This document shows positions 32,185 to 42,588 of a stretch of 64,000 nucleotides of DNA, piece after piece. The stretch spans positions 44,773,336-44,837,335 of the forward strand of contig CM077006.1 of assembly GCA_039090855.1 (NCBI GenBank), written 5' to 3'. Each line of letters opens with the position of its first letter. Position 1 is the first letter of the stretch. The stretch comes from Macrothele yani (lineage: Eukaryota; Arthropoda; Arachnida; Araneae; Macrothelidae). The translations under genes and the position numbers were made by a program. The notes below the pieces were generated by a model, which was not told the DNA's origin, searched no databases, and was given only the letters and a program-made list of their open reading frames with translations.

Positions 32185-33720
32185 TTTGGGAAACTTTTTG
32201 CAAATACTTGCAATTTGAGTGAAGAAAAAAAAATTAAAAAAATTGCAGTTGTTGAGTGCCCCATGGTGTAAAATGATCCAAAACTTTGCAGATGGAAATT
32301 CTCACCAAGTCTTTGACATCATCATCATCAGAGATGAAAGCAGGATATACCAATATGACTCCCAGATGAAGCATCAATTGGCAGTCTGGGTGTTTCCAAA
32401 AGAAAATCCACCTGCACAACTAGCACCCTATGAGTGCTGACTAAAATATGGTGACCTCATTTTGCTCTGCCAGTAGACACGTTGCAATGCTTACCCTAGA
32501 GCAGGGAAAGTGAAACTTTTAAGAGTGTGTACACTCAAACTAGTGGGAATCTTCTAAAAAAATTAGCCTGCATGCCCATGGAAAGTTTTAGAGTAGATTA
32601 TCAGTTATGTTCATTCACAAACAACAGAAGAAAAATATAAGCTAAGTTAAGCCAATGCCAAGCATTTTCTTCTATTATTGCCAATGATGTGTACACTGGG
32701 TCTATGAGGATTTTAAAACGTGTCACATGTTCTTGAAACTGTCAAGCTGGCATCAGGTCAATGTGGGGTGTCTTCTGCAAACAGCTCTCACTGCTCTCAT
32801 CGGCACTCAAAAGGAAAGGGGTTAAACAGCAGGTCCCCCTTCCTTCTAGTCTGGGGAGAGAGGTGATTGGACGTGCAGATGTGATCATTGAACCTTCTGC
32901 TCCTCGCTATGACCCTTCAAGTTACAGCCAGGAAGAATTCTTTCACACTCTTTCTTAGATAAATCCAGCAAATTTACATCTCGCTATTCGCCTGAAGGCC
33001 CTCTTATGGGGCGCTTATCTCTGAAGACACATAAGCTGGAGCAAATCCCCTTCCTCAGCCCTTATTGAAATTCTCTAAGCTATTCTTGACATTCAAAACT
33101 GGAAAATATTCCTTTGTAACAGCTGTTTCATAATGATAATGGCTGTGATGATAATCATCATATATTCATTTATTATGGATGTGGTTTAGAGAATCTGGAG
33201 GCTGCACTTCATGCCATGTGTCAACAGAATTTTTTTCATACGCCATCTTGGGCACACATGCCACAGGTTTGCTACCCCTGCTCTAGAGGATCATAGAACA
33301 GTTACGGCAGAACCGTATATTACTCTGCATCTGTCTTAAGTATTCCAAGTAATAAGGAAGAAAAGGCCAAAAACAGTACACTGCAGAATCTTGTTGTACA
33401 ACGACTCTGCATGATCTTGTACAATGACTCTGCCCATACAATAATGGAAACATTGGATTTTTTGGGGTCCAATTTGTGAACAACACATCATATAATACCG
33501 ACCTAGCTCCTTGTGACTTTTTCCTGCTTCAAATGTGAAGAAAAGGCTGCGTGGTACTCGTTTTGACAATCCAGAAAAGGCCATTACTGCTTACAAAAAA
33601 CAAATTCATATCATCCCAAAACAAACATGGCACCAATTTTTTAAAAACTGGTTATGGAGGCTACACCTTTGCATAGAAAGTGGTGCATAGTTTGTTGAGA
33701 AACTATAATTAAAATTACTG
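32185..33720 (+). pseudogene. Mariner transposase relic split by a hAT MITE
   Basis: The left piece (to 32440) reads RDESRIYQYDSQMKHQLAVW followed by VFPKENPPA, the GDESWIYGYDPETKQQS block around the first catalytic Asp. The right piece (33300-33720) reads, with shifts, TDLAPCDFFLLQ and RGTRFDNPEKAITAYKK-like text, the end of mariner transposase. A 779-bp MITE separates them. Inactive. Confidence 0.8.
32502..33280. mobile_element. hAT MITE inside a mariner relic, 8-bp TSD
   Basis: The left end is CAGGGAAAGTGAAACTT; the right end inward is CAGGGGTAGCAAACCTGTGG. Flanks are CCCTAGAG (32494-32501) and CTCTAGAG (33281-33288), 7 of 8. The CAGGGGT-GCAAAC terminus is typical of the Charlie-like hAT branch. 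The interior has no recognisable coding sequence. Confidence 0.87.
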
Positions 33721-33813
33721 CTTAAAATTAAATAAATTTTAAAAATCTGGAAAATTAAGCAGTCATATGCATACTATTTCCTCAGCAATTGCAACTTTCT
33801 ATGTAAATCAAAG

Positions 33814-34666
33814 CAAGGTTCCCACTCAAAAGTAATAAAAAAATTCCCTGACTTTTCCAGGTTCTCCAGGTGGTTTTTAAAGTTTTCTGGAGTGGCATGT
33901 TGCACAGAATTGTTACATTTCATTCCATTCATTTTTCTCACCAAAGCACAAACTTGTGCATTCTTTAAGTAATTTGTCTTTATAAAATTACCTGCTTTTC
34001 ATTAATAACAACTAACTGTGCACATTATTTCTGTACCAAAGTTCCGGGAACTTTTGGGAATACTACCCACACGGAATTTGTAAATACATTCCCATAGAAA
34101 CAGGTCATATGTAGGAAAAAAATCTGTCAGTTGAATAGTTTCAGTTTTCTATAACACAATGCAGCTAAGCTTAATGATGGAATGGCTCTGTTCAAAGAAA
34201 CATGTTTCAAGAGAACCAACAGACAAAGGACTTTGATCCATCATTTGGTTGGTTCTGTTGTGAAGTGTTTCTTCAAGCAGGAGCCATTGTGCCTAATTGT
34301 TCCATGTTATACCAACTGCCTGCAGAAATTGAACAAAGCTTAATAACTGATAATTTTAAAAATTCAATTTTGCATCTTTTTTAGAGAATAAAGGAAATAC
34401 TTAATATAACTGAAAGTAAGATCTACCAAATTCTAGGCAGGCAGTAATTGAAAGCAAAAGTTTGAAATCTTGAAAAAATAAGTTTTTTTGGCAAAATAAA
34501 GTATCCATTGATTTTTACAGAAAAAGGGGTAATTTTCCCTGAGTTTTCCCTGATTTTTACAAAAAAAGGGTAATTTTTCCTGAGTTTACCCTGATTTTTG
34601 GAACCATTTTCAAATTCCCAGATAATTCCAGGTTTTCCCTGTTTTCCAGGTTGAGTGGGAACCCTG
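33814..34666. mobile_element. hAT-like MITE, copy C of the CARGGTT family, exact 6-bp TSD
   Basis: The left end is CAAGGTTCCCACTCAA; the right end inward is CAGGGTTCCCACTCAACC. TCAAAG flanks both sides (33808-33813, 34667-34672). The interior again shows CCTGACTTTTCCAGG-type motifs, here arranged as two GGGTAATTTTCCCTGAG repeats near 34530-34590. Confidence 0.88.
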
Positions 34667-34672
34667 TCAAAG

Positions 34673-35062
34673 GCAAATGCTATTTTTAAGCAGTCTGGTG
34701 AAATAAAGTCAAGTTTATAATGAAATTAGCAATTTGCCTTCCACTAACCTCACTGAAAAAAAAAATGGAAAAAGATAGATTATCACATTCTTCAAAGGGA
34801 CATTAGATCTTGCCTTTGGCCTTTCTGTTCTCAGATATTCCAAAATTCTATAATTCTTTTTATTTTTACCCATATGATTTCAACAATGCTATGAAAAAAA
34901 AAATGTCAATAATGCAAAAGGATAAATTAGGTTTGCAGATGATATCCTACATAATTTTGTTGAATAGCGTAAAATCAACATACATAATTGAATGAACGCA
35001 GCATGAACAGAAGACTGGAAACAAATAAGGCAGTTATTGCTTAGCAGAGCAGTTATTATTAC
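34673..35062. other. Intron sequence next to the ACADM exon
   Basis: AT-rich with nothing recognised. It contains the downstream intron start (in ACADM sense) after the donor at 35062. Confidence 0.5.
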
Positions 35063-35171
35063 CTTTCGGCCTTTTGTCACCCCTGGTGAATCAGCATCAA
35101 CAATAAAGCCAGTAAATGCTTTACTAGGAGGACACTTAGGATCAGGATTGGATCGAGCTAAAACAAAATAC
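35063..35171 (-). CDS. ACADM: ACADM exon: beta-barrel domain
   Basis: This 109-bp exon completes a split Trp codon (TG|G) and encodes [20 protein letters not shown] then [16 protein letters not shown], ending in phase 0. The acceptor is TTTTTAACAG (preceded by poly-T), the donor GTAATA. It matches the human segment [28 protein letters not shown] and the 109-bp human exon 8 (from memory). Confidence 0.97.
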
Positions 35172-35344
35172 CTGTTAAAAAAAAAAAAAAAAGGAAAAAT
35201 ATTAGCCATAAAATAAATATCAAGCAATAACCACACACGCACAAGCTCAATGTTTTGTATACTTATGAGCAGTCTAGTACAATTTTTCCAACAACTAGCC
35301 CAATCCCCATTAATCCACTTAAAAAAAAATTAATTGGATCTCTG

Positions 35345-35345
35345 A

Positions 35346-35386
<41 letters not shown>

Positions 35387-35387
35387 T
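35345..35387. repeat. (TC)n(AC)n compound microsatellite
   Basis: An uninterrupted TC tract passes directly into an AC tract. It is about 140 bp from the 5' edge of the dissected Penelope-like element. Confidence 0.95.
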
Positions 35388-35866
35388 GACCCCAACAAAA
35401 ATGCACACATTTTCTACTGCATCAAAAGATGAAAGTTTTTCTATGATAAACGATTTCATAAATATCATAAACACATAATTATAAGATTTCATATGCCAAT
35501 AACTTGTCATGACCACATTTTATATTATTATACTTCCTTTTGGTTCAAAAATTGCTCAAAATACAGACAGAGTTGAAAAAGTTCTTGACCATGGTTCTCG
35601 CCAGGGTTCCAGAATCAGGGGTGAAAATGTCCCCCAGGCTTTTTTTCTGGTGGTGATTTTGAAAAATCAGGGGTGAATTTTAAACAATCGTAAACTTAGA
35701 GAAAAATACTACATTATGGGGGTAAAAAACGAACAAACACAAAAATAATATAAATATTTTATACATATCTTCTAATTTTGTTATTAAATATTTCAGCAGC
35801 TTTGTGAAATGGAAAGCTTTCTAGTGTTGCATTTGCTGCTGATATTCGAATCAAATTTTTTAAAGT

Positions 35867-36510
35867 TTATTCTTTCAGTCTGTTGCAAAATTTATCTTTT
35901 ATTTGATTTTGTGTGCTAAAAGAATGCTCTACTAATGCAGAACTTATCGGCACAACCAAAGCAATTTTATACAACACTATGCTTGGATACACATCTTTAT
36001 ACCTGCAAATGAAAAGTTCTGCAACATCTGCAAATTTAAAACCAGCATAGTTATTTTTTAGCAGAATATATATATGGATATTCACTCAACAGGCATTTCA
36101 AATCTTCAAAATCTTTGAAGTGGTCTAACAACTTCAAAACAAATTTGCATGACACCGATGGGGATATTTACTTCCCATCCCAAAAGCGTTTGAGCAAATT
36201 GGCTCCTTTCACAACAATGAATAATAAAATAAACATAGGGACCTTTACAACGTTAAAAACAAAAAATCACTTTAACACTGTATCATTTTCGTCGGTTTCG
36301 ACTTCAAGAGAGTCGTACATTTTGCGCCATTTCTCTTGAAAGTTAAGATTTTTTTAAATTTAGTTGGAGGTACAGCAGGAACAGCCTCACTTCATTTCTC
36401 AGGCAATATTTCACTGTTTAAAATCATAGCATTCGATGCCGAACTTGCAGAATCGTCAGTAGAATGCTTCCTCTTTCTAATGAGGAACTTTTCCGTTGTT
36501 ATAGTAAGAA
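35867..36510 (-). pseudogene. hAT transposase C-terminal relic
   Basis: The clearest block is IALVVPISSALVEHSFSTQN with QIKDKFCNRL (35880-35960), the hAT dimerisation motif (A--IPVSSA--ER-FS-QN-IK---RNRL). Upstream, towards 36510, broken frames show KKWRKMYDSLEVE-like and ANLLKRF-like text. Stops are frequent. Confidence 0.75.
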
Positions 36511-36697
36511 CAAATACCAGAGCTGCCAACTTTTCAAAATCAGAAACCGGGACATCAACGCGCGTATTTAGACTTTATAAATAATAAAATTATATATTAT
36601 AGGTTTCTCTATTTTTTTTAATTACAGTTAATTATTTAATACAAATAAAGGAATATTTACAAAAAAAAAAAATTAGTATTTTAAGTATAAAATAAGA

Positions 36698-36973
36698 TTA
36701 ACAAACCTTGTTAACGAGTTTCATTTTTAGAGAGTGAGACACTATTTTTTTCAGAGAGTCACTAATTTTTCTCCCCACCATAAAAGAAGTCTTATCACAT
36801 AAGGCAAGACAGTTCATCCATGGAATACCAAGATACTGAAATTCTTCAGAAACAAGTTTGACAATATTTTCACCTGTTGAACTGGTTTCTAGGCATGGCA
36901 AAGAGAGCAGCATGCATCTCACTCGCTTGCAATGATTATCAAAATATGTTACCACAATCCCCCCCCCCCCCAA
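36698..36973 (-). pseudogene. hAT transposase catalytic-region fragment
   Basis: The frame reads VTYFDNHCKRVRCMLLSLPC, then TGENIVKLVSEE and GIPWMNCLALCDKTSFMVG. This corresponds to the hAT block containing NCIGF-CDNASVMVG, where the Asp-Asn of D-NASVM has become DKTSFM. The poly-C run at 36960 breaks its start. Probably the same original gene as 35867-36510 or a related copy. Confidence 0.7.
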
Positions 36974-37399
36974 TTCCTAAATCAAGAAGATTGCTTGCAA
37001 AAATCAAGATTTACTATAAAATCAAGAAGATTTGAGACAGTACCAGAACTGTTAATTTATGATTATCTATTATTAGGGGAGAGCGGTAATGTATGGGATG
37101 TGCTAGCAGTATGTTTGATGATACTTGTATTCAATTATTTTTCTGTATCAGTCACTCATAGATGGAGTTCAGAAATTGTGATGATTTTCAAGGTTTTGAA
37201 TTTTTTTTTTTTTTAATTGAATGATACAATTTTAGAAATAACTTGATTTTGTTTAAGCAATGACAAGAAAGTGACTTGTTTGTTTAATGCCCTTGGATGG
37301 CAATTTTATCCATCACGAATGCACGATAGCGCTAATTTAGATAAAGAATGAATAGTGTAACTTTGAGAATATGAATACGTTTGAACACCATGCATCAAT

Positions 37400-38120
37400 T
37401 CTTACAAATTTTCAGCTTCTTCACTTTCGTTTTCACGTTTTCAGGAAAAAGAATTATGATAATGGGAAAAATCCCCCCCCCCCTCTCTTTGTCAAGCTGA
37501 AATGCAAACCTTATTTTTTTTTGGGGGGGGGGGATATTCAAGAATACAGGATACATGTTCAGAACATCATTGGGGGGTGGGGGGAATACAATTACAGGAG
37601 AATTCTTTGCTACATCCAATTTTCGTTTTCGGACAGTTTTCCTCCATTTTCAAGTTGAAATACAAATATTTATAAAATAAAATGATATTTAACAACAATA
37701 CTAGGCAGAGGAAACATCGCGTGAAAAATAAAATTACGATTATGAGAGAAATCTTCACTGTGTCTAACTTCCGTTTTCGAACATTTTGAAAGATGAAACT
37801 TCCGTTTTCGAAAGTTTCCAGTGAAAAACATTCTCCTCCACTACCAATTGCCCCGAAATTTCTGTTCAATCATGCATCGATCTCGAGGAAAACTCCAATT
37901 ATGACGGAAAAGGAGAAATTTCTCGAAGCTGTTACACGCTCATGCCTGAAGATTACAGGGAAATTTTTGTGCCTTCGAATTTCCGTTTTCGGAAATTTTC
38001 CCTACATTTTCCAACTGAAATACAAATATTTTTGGAATAAAGTGATGCATAACAGCAATACTGGACAGAGGCAACATCGCAGGAAAAATAAATTAAGATT
38101 ATGGAAATCTTCATTTCGTT
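37400..38120. repeat. Degenerate ~357-bp repeat, locus 1
   Basis: CGTTTTCGG at 37624 and 37984 each start a module reading TTTTCC-CCATTTTC-A--TGAAATACAAATATTT, then AACA-CAATACT, GCAGAGG-AACATCGC and TTA-GATTATG. The same modules occur at 59325 and 59680. A further related start is near 37410. The poly-C/poly-G runs at 37474-37486 and 37523-37533 are part of it. Confidence 0.75.
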
Positions 38121-38183
38121 TACTTCCGTTTTTGAAAGACGAAATACCGTCCCGATGCGTATTTTTACGCGTTGGTAAAATTT

Positions 38184-38232
38184 TGTTGGAATAGCTGCGC
38201 TAATTGGCGCAATTAGCGCAGCTATTCCAACA
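38184..38232. repeat. Perfect 23-bp palindrome with 3-base loop
   Basis: TGTTGGAATAGCTGCGC plus TAATTG is followed after GCG by its exact complement. The transcript of either strand would form a 23-bp hairpin. It lies between two halves of element E and is flanked on the right by a CACTGAGGG run and a poly-G tract. Confidence 0.95.
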
Positions 38233-39181
38233 CTGAGGGAGAGCAAGTTTGGAAGGATTGGCGGGAGGGGGGGGGGTGCGATCGCTCCCAGCTAGAAACA
38301 TGAGATAACATAAGGTTCAATCGCTATGAGATCATAATAAAACAAAAGCAGGAGTTTACACTAAGCGACAATAACAACGATATGAAGTTCCATCAGTAAA
38401 AAAAATTTACGAGCTATTTTGGCGAAAATCCGGAAGAAACTATCTTCCGACCATAAAACTACCCAAAACTTTCGGGAAATCCGGAATACTTGGCAGGTAT
38501 GCGGACGTCATTGCACCGATATCGGCTTTTCCGACATATGTAATATCCCCTTGCCGTTCTTCACCCGAACCCAATATCGTGTTTGCTGATGTATCCAATA
38601 TCTGAATTTCAAAGGTGCTTACTTAGAAACGGGACCATTAATAGTTTTCATATTTGCGCGAAAAAAAACTATAAATATATTCACAAAATGCGATCGCAGT
38701 TTAAGCCGTGATTTTAACAAAAAAGGACACAAAATTCAGAACTTTTACGAAATACATTGAAATCCGCAATTCTTCCAACCTGTCCGTAATTCTGTAATCA
38801 TGTGGCCGAAACCGTAATGGTTGGCACCCTTAGCAGCGCATGGGCTTTCGTCTCGTTGCACTCTACGCGGATTATCACGTAATCCGTTTATTGTACGATT
38901 GTACCCTGACGACATGAAATCGGCACATGTGACGAACAATAGGATTGTACCGTGACGTCGTGAAATCGGCACACGTGATCGAAAACGGCATCACCTTCGT
39001 ATAGATTTTCCATGCTAATAGCTCACGATTGAAATCTTTCTGCACGCACGCCCATTTTGCGCGCCACTTTATTTTTCTTGCGCGAATTCAAACTTCTTTG
39101 CGCGAAACGCGCGTCTGCGCACGCTATCGGGAACCCTGTTGACATACACCTGCTATACAAAAACAACCATTGCACTATAAC

Positions 39182-40163
39182 CAGGATTCCTACAGATTTA
39201 TAGAAAATAGATTCCAGTTTTTTTTTGGTTGGAGGTTTAACGACCACTGCGAGCAACTCAATGGGCTATAAGCGGTCGCCCGTCCCTAATTTAGGGCCAC
39301 TGGCTCCAAGGAAGGGAAAGAGCCAACGCCATATGACAAACACGGCATCCATGCCTCACCAGGATTCGAACCCAGACCCATCTTGGAAGAAATTATCAGA
39401 AGCCATCGCTTAGACCACTGCACCACAGGGGTGGCTCCAGGAGTTCATAAAAATTCCAGAAGCTTGAATTTTTACTAGAATCACAGTGCTTAGTTTTATA
39501 TTTTGCAAATTGGGTTGAAATTTACTATACATTTAGAATTCTTATGCAGTCCTATAGGTTCCACTGTTACAGAGTGTTCTCAAGTGTGTGTTATGTCTTC
39601 AACAATGTGTCAAAATTTCCCCATATAAAAACTGCTTTGTATAAAACATATGAAGCAATCTAGAACCTAGCAGAAAGATTATAATACATAACAATTTTGC
39701 TATGGCACTGAATAATCCTTATTCCACAGTCATCTATTCTCATGCACATTGGTAGCAGTGAGGTCAGATAACAATCGCCTTCAGTGAAGAAAATGTGTGC
39801 TAAAAGGAACTGCCATCTTGGACTTACGAGAAGGTTTCCACACGCTGTTGTGACTCCAACAGCTATGCGACAAACCAAAATGGCTACAAATATGGAACTC
39901 AAATATCTTGCACTACAGCATCAAATGAGAGGACATCACGTCTTCACACTTCATGGAAGGAAGCGATGTCATCGCAAGCGGATGCTGCACTGAGCTAGAA
40001 CAAAGTGACACAATTGATCCAAAGCTTTCAACCGATTTTTTTTTTCATTGCAAGAAAAAATTCCAGGACATGTCACAAAAATATAAAAAAATCAAGGAGC
40101 CTGGAAGAAAGGAAAATCAAATTACAGGACTTTTCCGGGATTCTAGGCACTATGTGAACCCTG
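39182..40163. mobile_element. hAT-like MITE, copy B of the CARGGTT family, with a SINE inside
   Basis: The left end is CAGGATTCCTACAG; the right end inward is CAGGGTTCACATAGTGCC. Flanks are TATAAC (39176-39181) and TACAAC (40164-40169), 5 of 6. Removing the element and one duplication copy joins ACT ATA AC|T TTA GAA in frame with the Penelope reading frame. It is homologous to copy A at 3070-3849 along most of its length. A SINE occupies 39218-39435. Confidence 0.87.
39218..39435 (-). mobile_element. tRNA-derived SINE, family 1 (copy 2)
   Basis: Minus-strand head GTGGTGCAGTGGTCTAAGCG (A box) and GTCTGGGTTCGAATCCTGG (B box); body CCCTAAATTAGGGACGGGC; tail CCTCCAACC-A(n). TCCAG occurs on both sides (39213-39217, 39436-39440), probably the remains of the target duplication. 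Confidence 0.88.
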
Positions 40164-40288
40164 TACAACTTTAGAAGATTTCCTAATATCTTCTTATCAC
40201 ACACTGCAGAACCAAGAACTCCCTCGGGAACTAATCAAAGATCTTTATGATTTTTCGATTCCTCAGATAAATATTGGTGTTTCATATA

Positions 40289-41605
40289 CTAGTATGTTCA
40301 AAAAGTTCTGGAACTTTTTATATTAAAAAAGAATGAGTACAGATAATACCTGTTTATGTGGTGTTTCATTTGAAGTAGTCAACCTGTGCAACTATGCATT
40401 TTTGCCAGCACTCATACAAAGATTTAAATGCAGATTGCAAGCCTTCTTTTGCTACATCCTCCAGTGCCTCCATCACAGCTTGCTGCACTTCTTCGGAACT
40501 TGAGAAGCATCGCCCCTTAAGCAAATTCTTCATCCGGGGGAAAAGTAAGACGGGGTGAGATCAGGAGAATAAGCTGGTTGAGGAAGAATGGGAATGTGAT
40601 GTTTGGGCAGGTAATCGGACACCAGAAGGGATCTGTGAGCCGGCGCATTATTGTGATGGAGAACCCACGAGTTGGTCTTCCAAAGATTGGGTCGCTTGCG
40701 TCTCACTGATTCTCAGAGATGTTTCAGGACGTTGGAGTACTCTTCCTTAGTGACTGTACGACCATGCTGAAGGAATTTCTTGTGTACAACTCCCTTGCAA
40801 TTGAAGAAAACTGTTAACAAGACCTTTCCTTTGGAGCAGTCAGCATTGAACTTTTTGGTCGTGGTGACGACGGTGACTTCCACACTTTTGACTGTCTGTC
40901 GGATTGGGGGTCGTACAGAACGCACCAAGTCTCATCACCAGAGATAAATCGATTCAAGAGATCGGGATCTGAATTCACTGCATCGATGTTTTCCCCGCAA
41001 ACTTGCATGCGCTCATCCATTTTTTTCTTGTGTCAGGCTTTTGGGAACAATTTGTTGGCACACGTGATGCATGCCCACTTTCTCTGTTAAAATGGCATGG
41101 CAACTTCCACCTGAGATGCCAGCAAATTCCGCAATCGCATTGCTGCAACAGTTTTTCAACGGTCATTTTTCACAATTTCTTTGACAATGGCGATTTGTTC
41201 ATCCGTTGTGGATGTTGAAAGTCATCCTGACCTCTTATCATCCTCGATGCTCTGTCGCCCATTTTCAAATTGTCGATGCCACTCATAAACTCTAGTTTGA
41301 CTCATTGCACTCTCACCACACACTGACTTAATAATTTGAAAAGTCTCAGCGAAAGATTTTCCAAGCAGAACACAAAATTTTACACTTGAACGCTGTTCAA
41401 AATTTGAAATTATTGTCCTCGCGACAGGGAGCCTCAAATGCCTGTAATCACGAACTACGCACATACACTGTACATGTTGGGTCTGGATCAAACCGGTTCT
41501 GGCTGGTCGGTCACATGATGCTCTTCACTTGCTCAGCAGGGAATGACGTAATTCACTGACATCTGGCAAATATTCAAAAAGTTCCAGAATTTTTTAAAAT
41601 ACTGA
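40289..41605 (-). mobile_element. Mariner transposon with dead transposase
   Basis: Inverted ends CTAGTATGTTCAAAAAGTTC and TCAGTATTTTAAAAAATTC are flanked by TA (40287-40288, 41606-41607); 1317 bp, the usual mariner size. Excision rejoins the Penelope codons TTC ATA TAC AGT GGT. Minus-strand transposase pieces: EQRSSVKFCVLLGKSFAETF and SRVYEWHRQFENGR-like HTH near 41250-41400; FISGDETWCVLYDPQSDRQS near 40930; WVLHHNNAPAH near 40660, where the second catalytic Asp has become Asn; and PAYSPDLTPS near 40555. Several frameshifts. Confidence 0.9.
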
Positions 41606-42588
41606 TACAGTGGTATCTACTACAAACAAAAACAAGGTGCACCAATGGGCTCTCTGCTTTTCCCCTTGCTTGCCAAAAATTATTTACAAAATATTGAAAA
41701 ATTAATGACTGCTCCATCCCCCTTAAAACCCACTATTTGCTTAAGGTATATAGATGACATCTTCATCATTTTTCCCCGCCAGAAACACTCATTAATGGAA
41801 CTCATGTCATCCATAACTTCTAAATACCCAAACTTAAGATTTTCATCTCAATAACAGGTCAACAATAGTATCAGCTTCCTGGATGTTAACATCAACATCA
41901 GTTCAGACTATTCGCTCGGCCTCTCTTTTTACAGGAAACCTACTACCACCCACAATATCATACCTTACCAATCTTGTACTTTTGTTTGAAAAATATAAAC
42001 TGGCTGCTATTAAGTCTTTCATAAGGTTCGTACTTTTACGAGCAAAATAAATTCAAGCACCTTTCAATGACTTCTTAAAACCAAATTATCATATATGTAT
42101 GATGTCGGTCGGCCAGTAGGTAGGTTGGTAGGTATTTTAGCAAATTCAAACCATTAAACTTAGCTGGGATGGACACACCTTTGATGACCTGCCTCTGTTA
42201 CACCCTGCTTCCCGGTTGGTTTATTTTATTAACTTTGAATTGCCCCTCTGTCTTGCTGTTTCTCAAAATCATTTTATTTTGTGGAATATTTTGAAGGGGT
42301 ATATTATTTTCGTATTCACCCTCTGGCAAGAAAGTGTCTCTAACCCCAGTGAACAGAAGCCCATCACGATTTGCGAATACATCATTCCGCTTATTTTACT
42401 CCCATGGCTGACGTTTTACTCTGTATTGATGTCATAGCCAAGGTACCAGCTGTCCACGTGCTCCCTTGAGTTTAATGCAAGTTCTACGCTATTTGATTAG
42501 CTTGGTGTTTTTATGGGAACTACACCGAAATTTCCAATAGAACTTTTCAGCACAAAAATTATTTTACATATGCTCTTTTATATTATTA

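Larger units (their letters stand above)
35590..39138. mobile_element. 3.5-kb hAT-like composite element E inside Penelope-like element 1
   Basis: The left end is CATGGTTCTCGCCAGGG; the right end inward is CAGGGTTCCCGATAGCG. TTGAC is repeated at 35585-35589 and 39139-39143. After removal, the codons GTT CTT GAC ATA CAC run on in the Penelope frame, supporting these limits. Inside are hAT transposase relics on the minus strand, a degenerate ~357-bp repeat, a 23-bp palindrome and the right end of a second hAT family at 38715-38831, so it is itself composite. Confidence 0.72.

Noticed and set aside
35867..36973. Endogenous viral or host integrase-like gene
   Set aside because: Motifs are those of hAT dimerisation and catalytic regions, with stops; no viral gene set nearby.
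36960..37580. Poly-C and poly-G runs as G-quadruplex or telomere-like signal
   Set aside because: They are isolated homopolymers at repeat-module boundaries, without telomeric periodicity.
41645..42022. A separate LINE or retroviral polymerase
   Set aside because: GAPMGS and YIDDIF plus the downstream GIY-YIG domain place it in a Penelope-like element, not a retrovirus or LINE.
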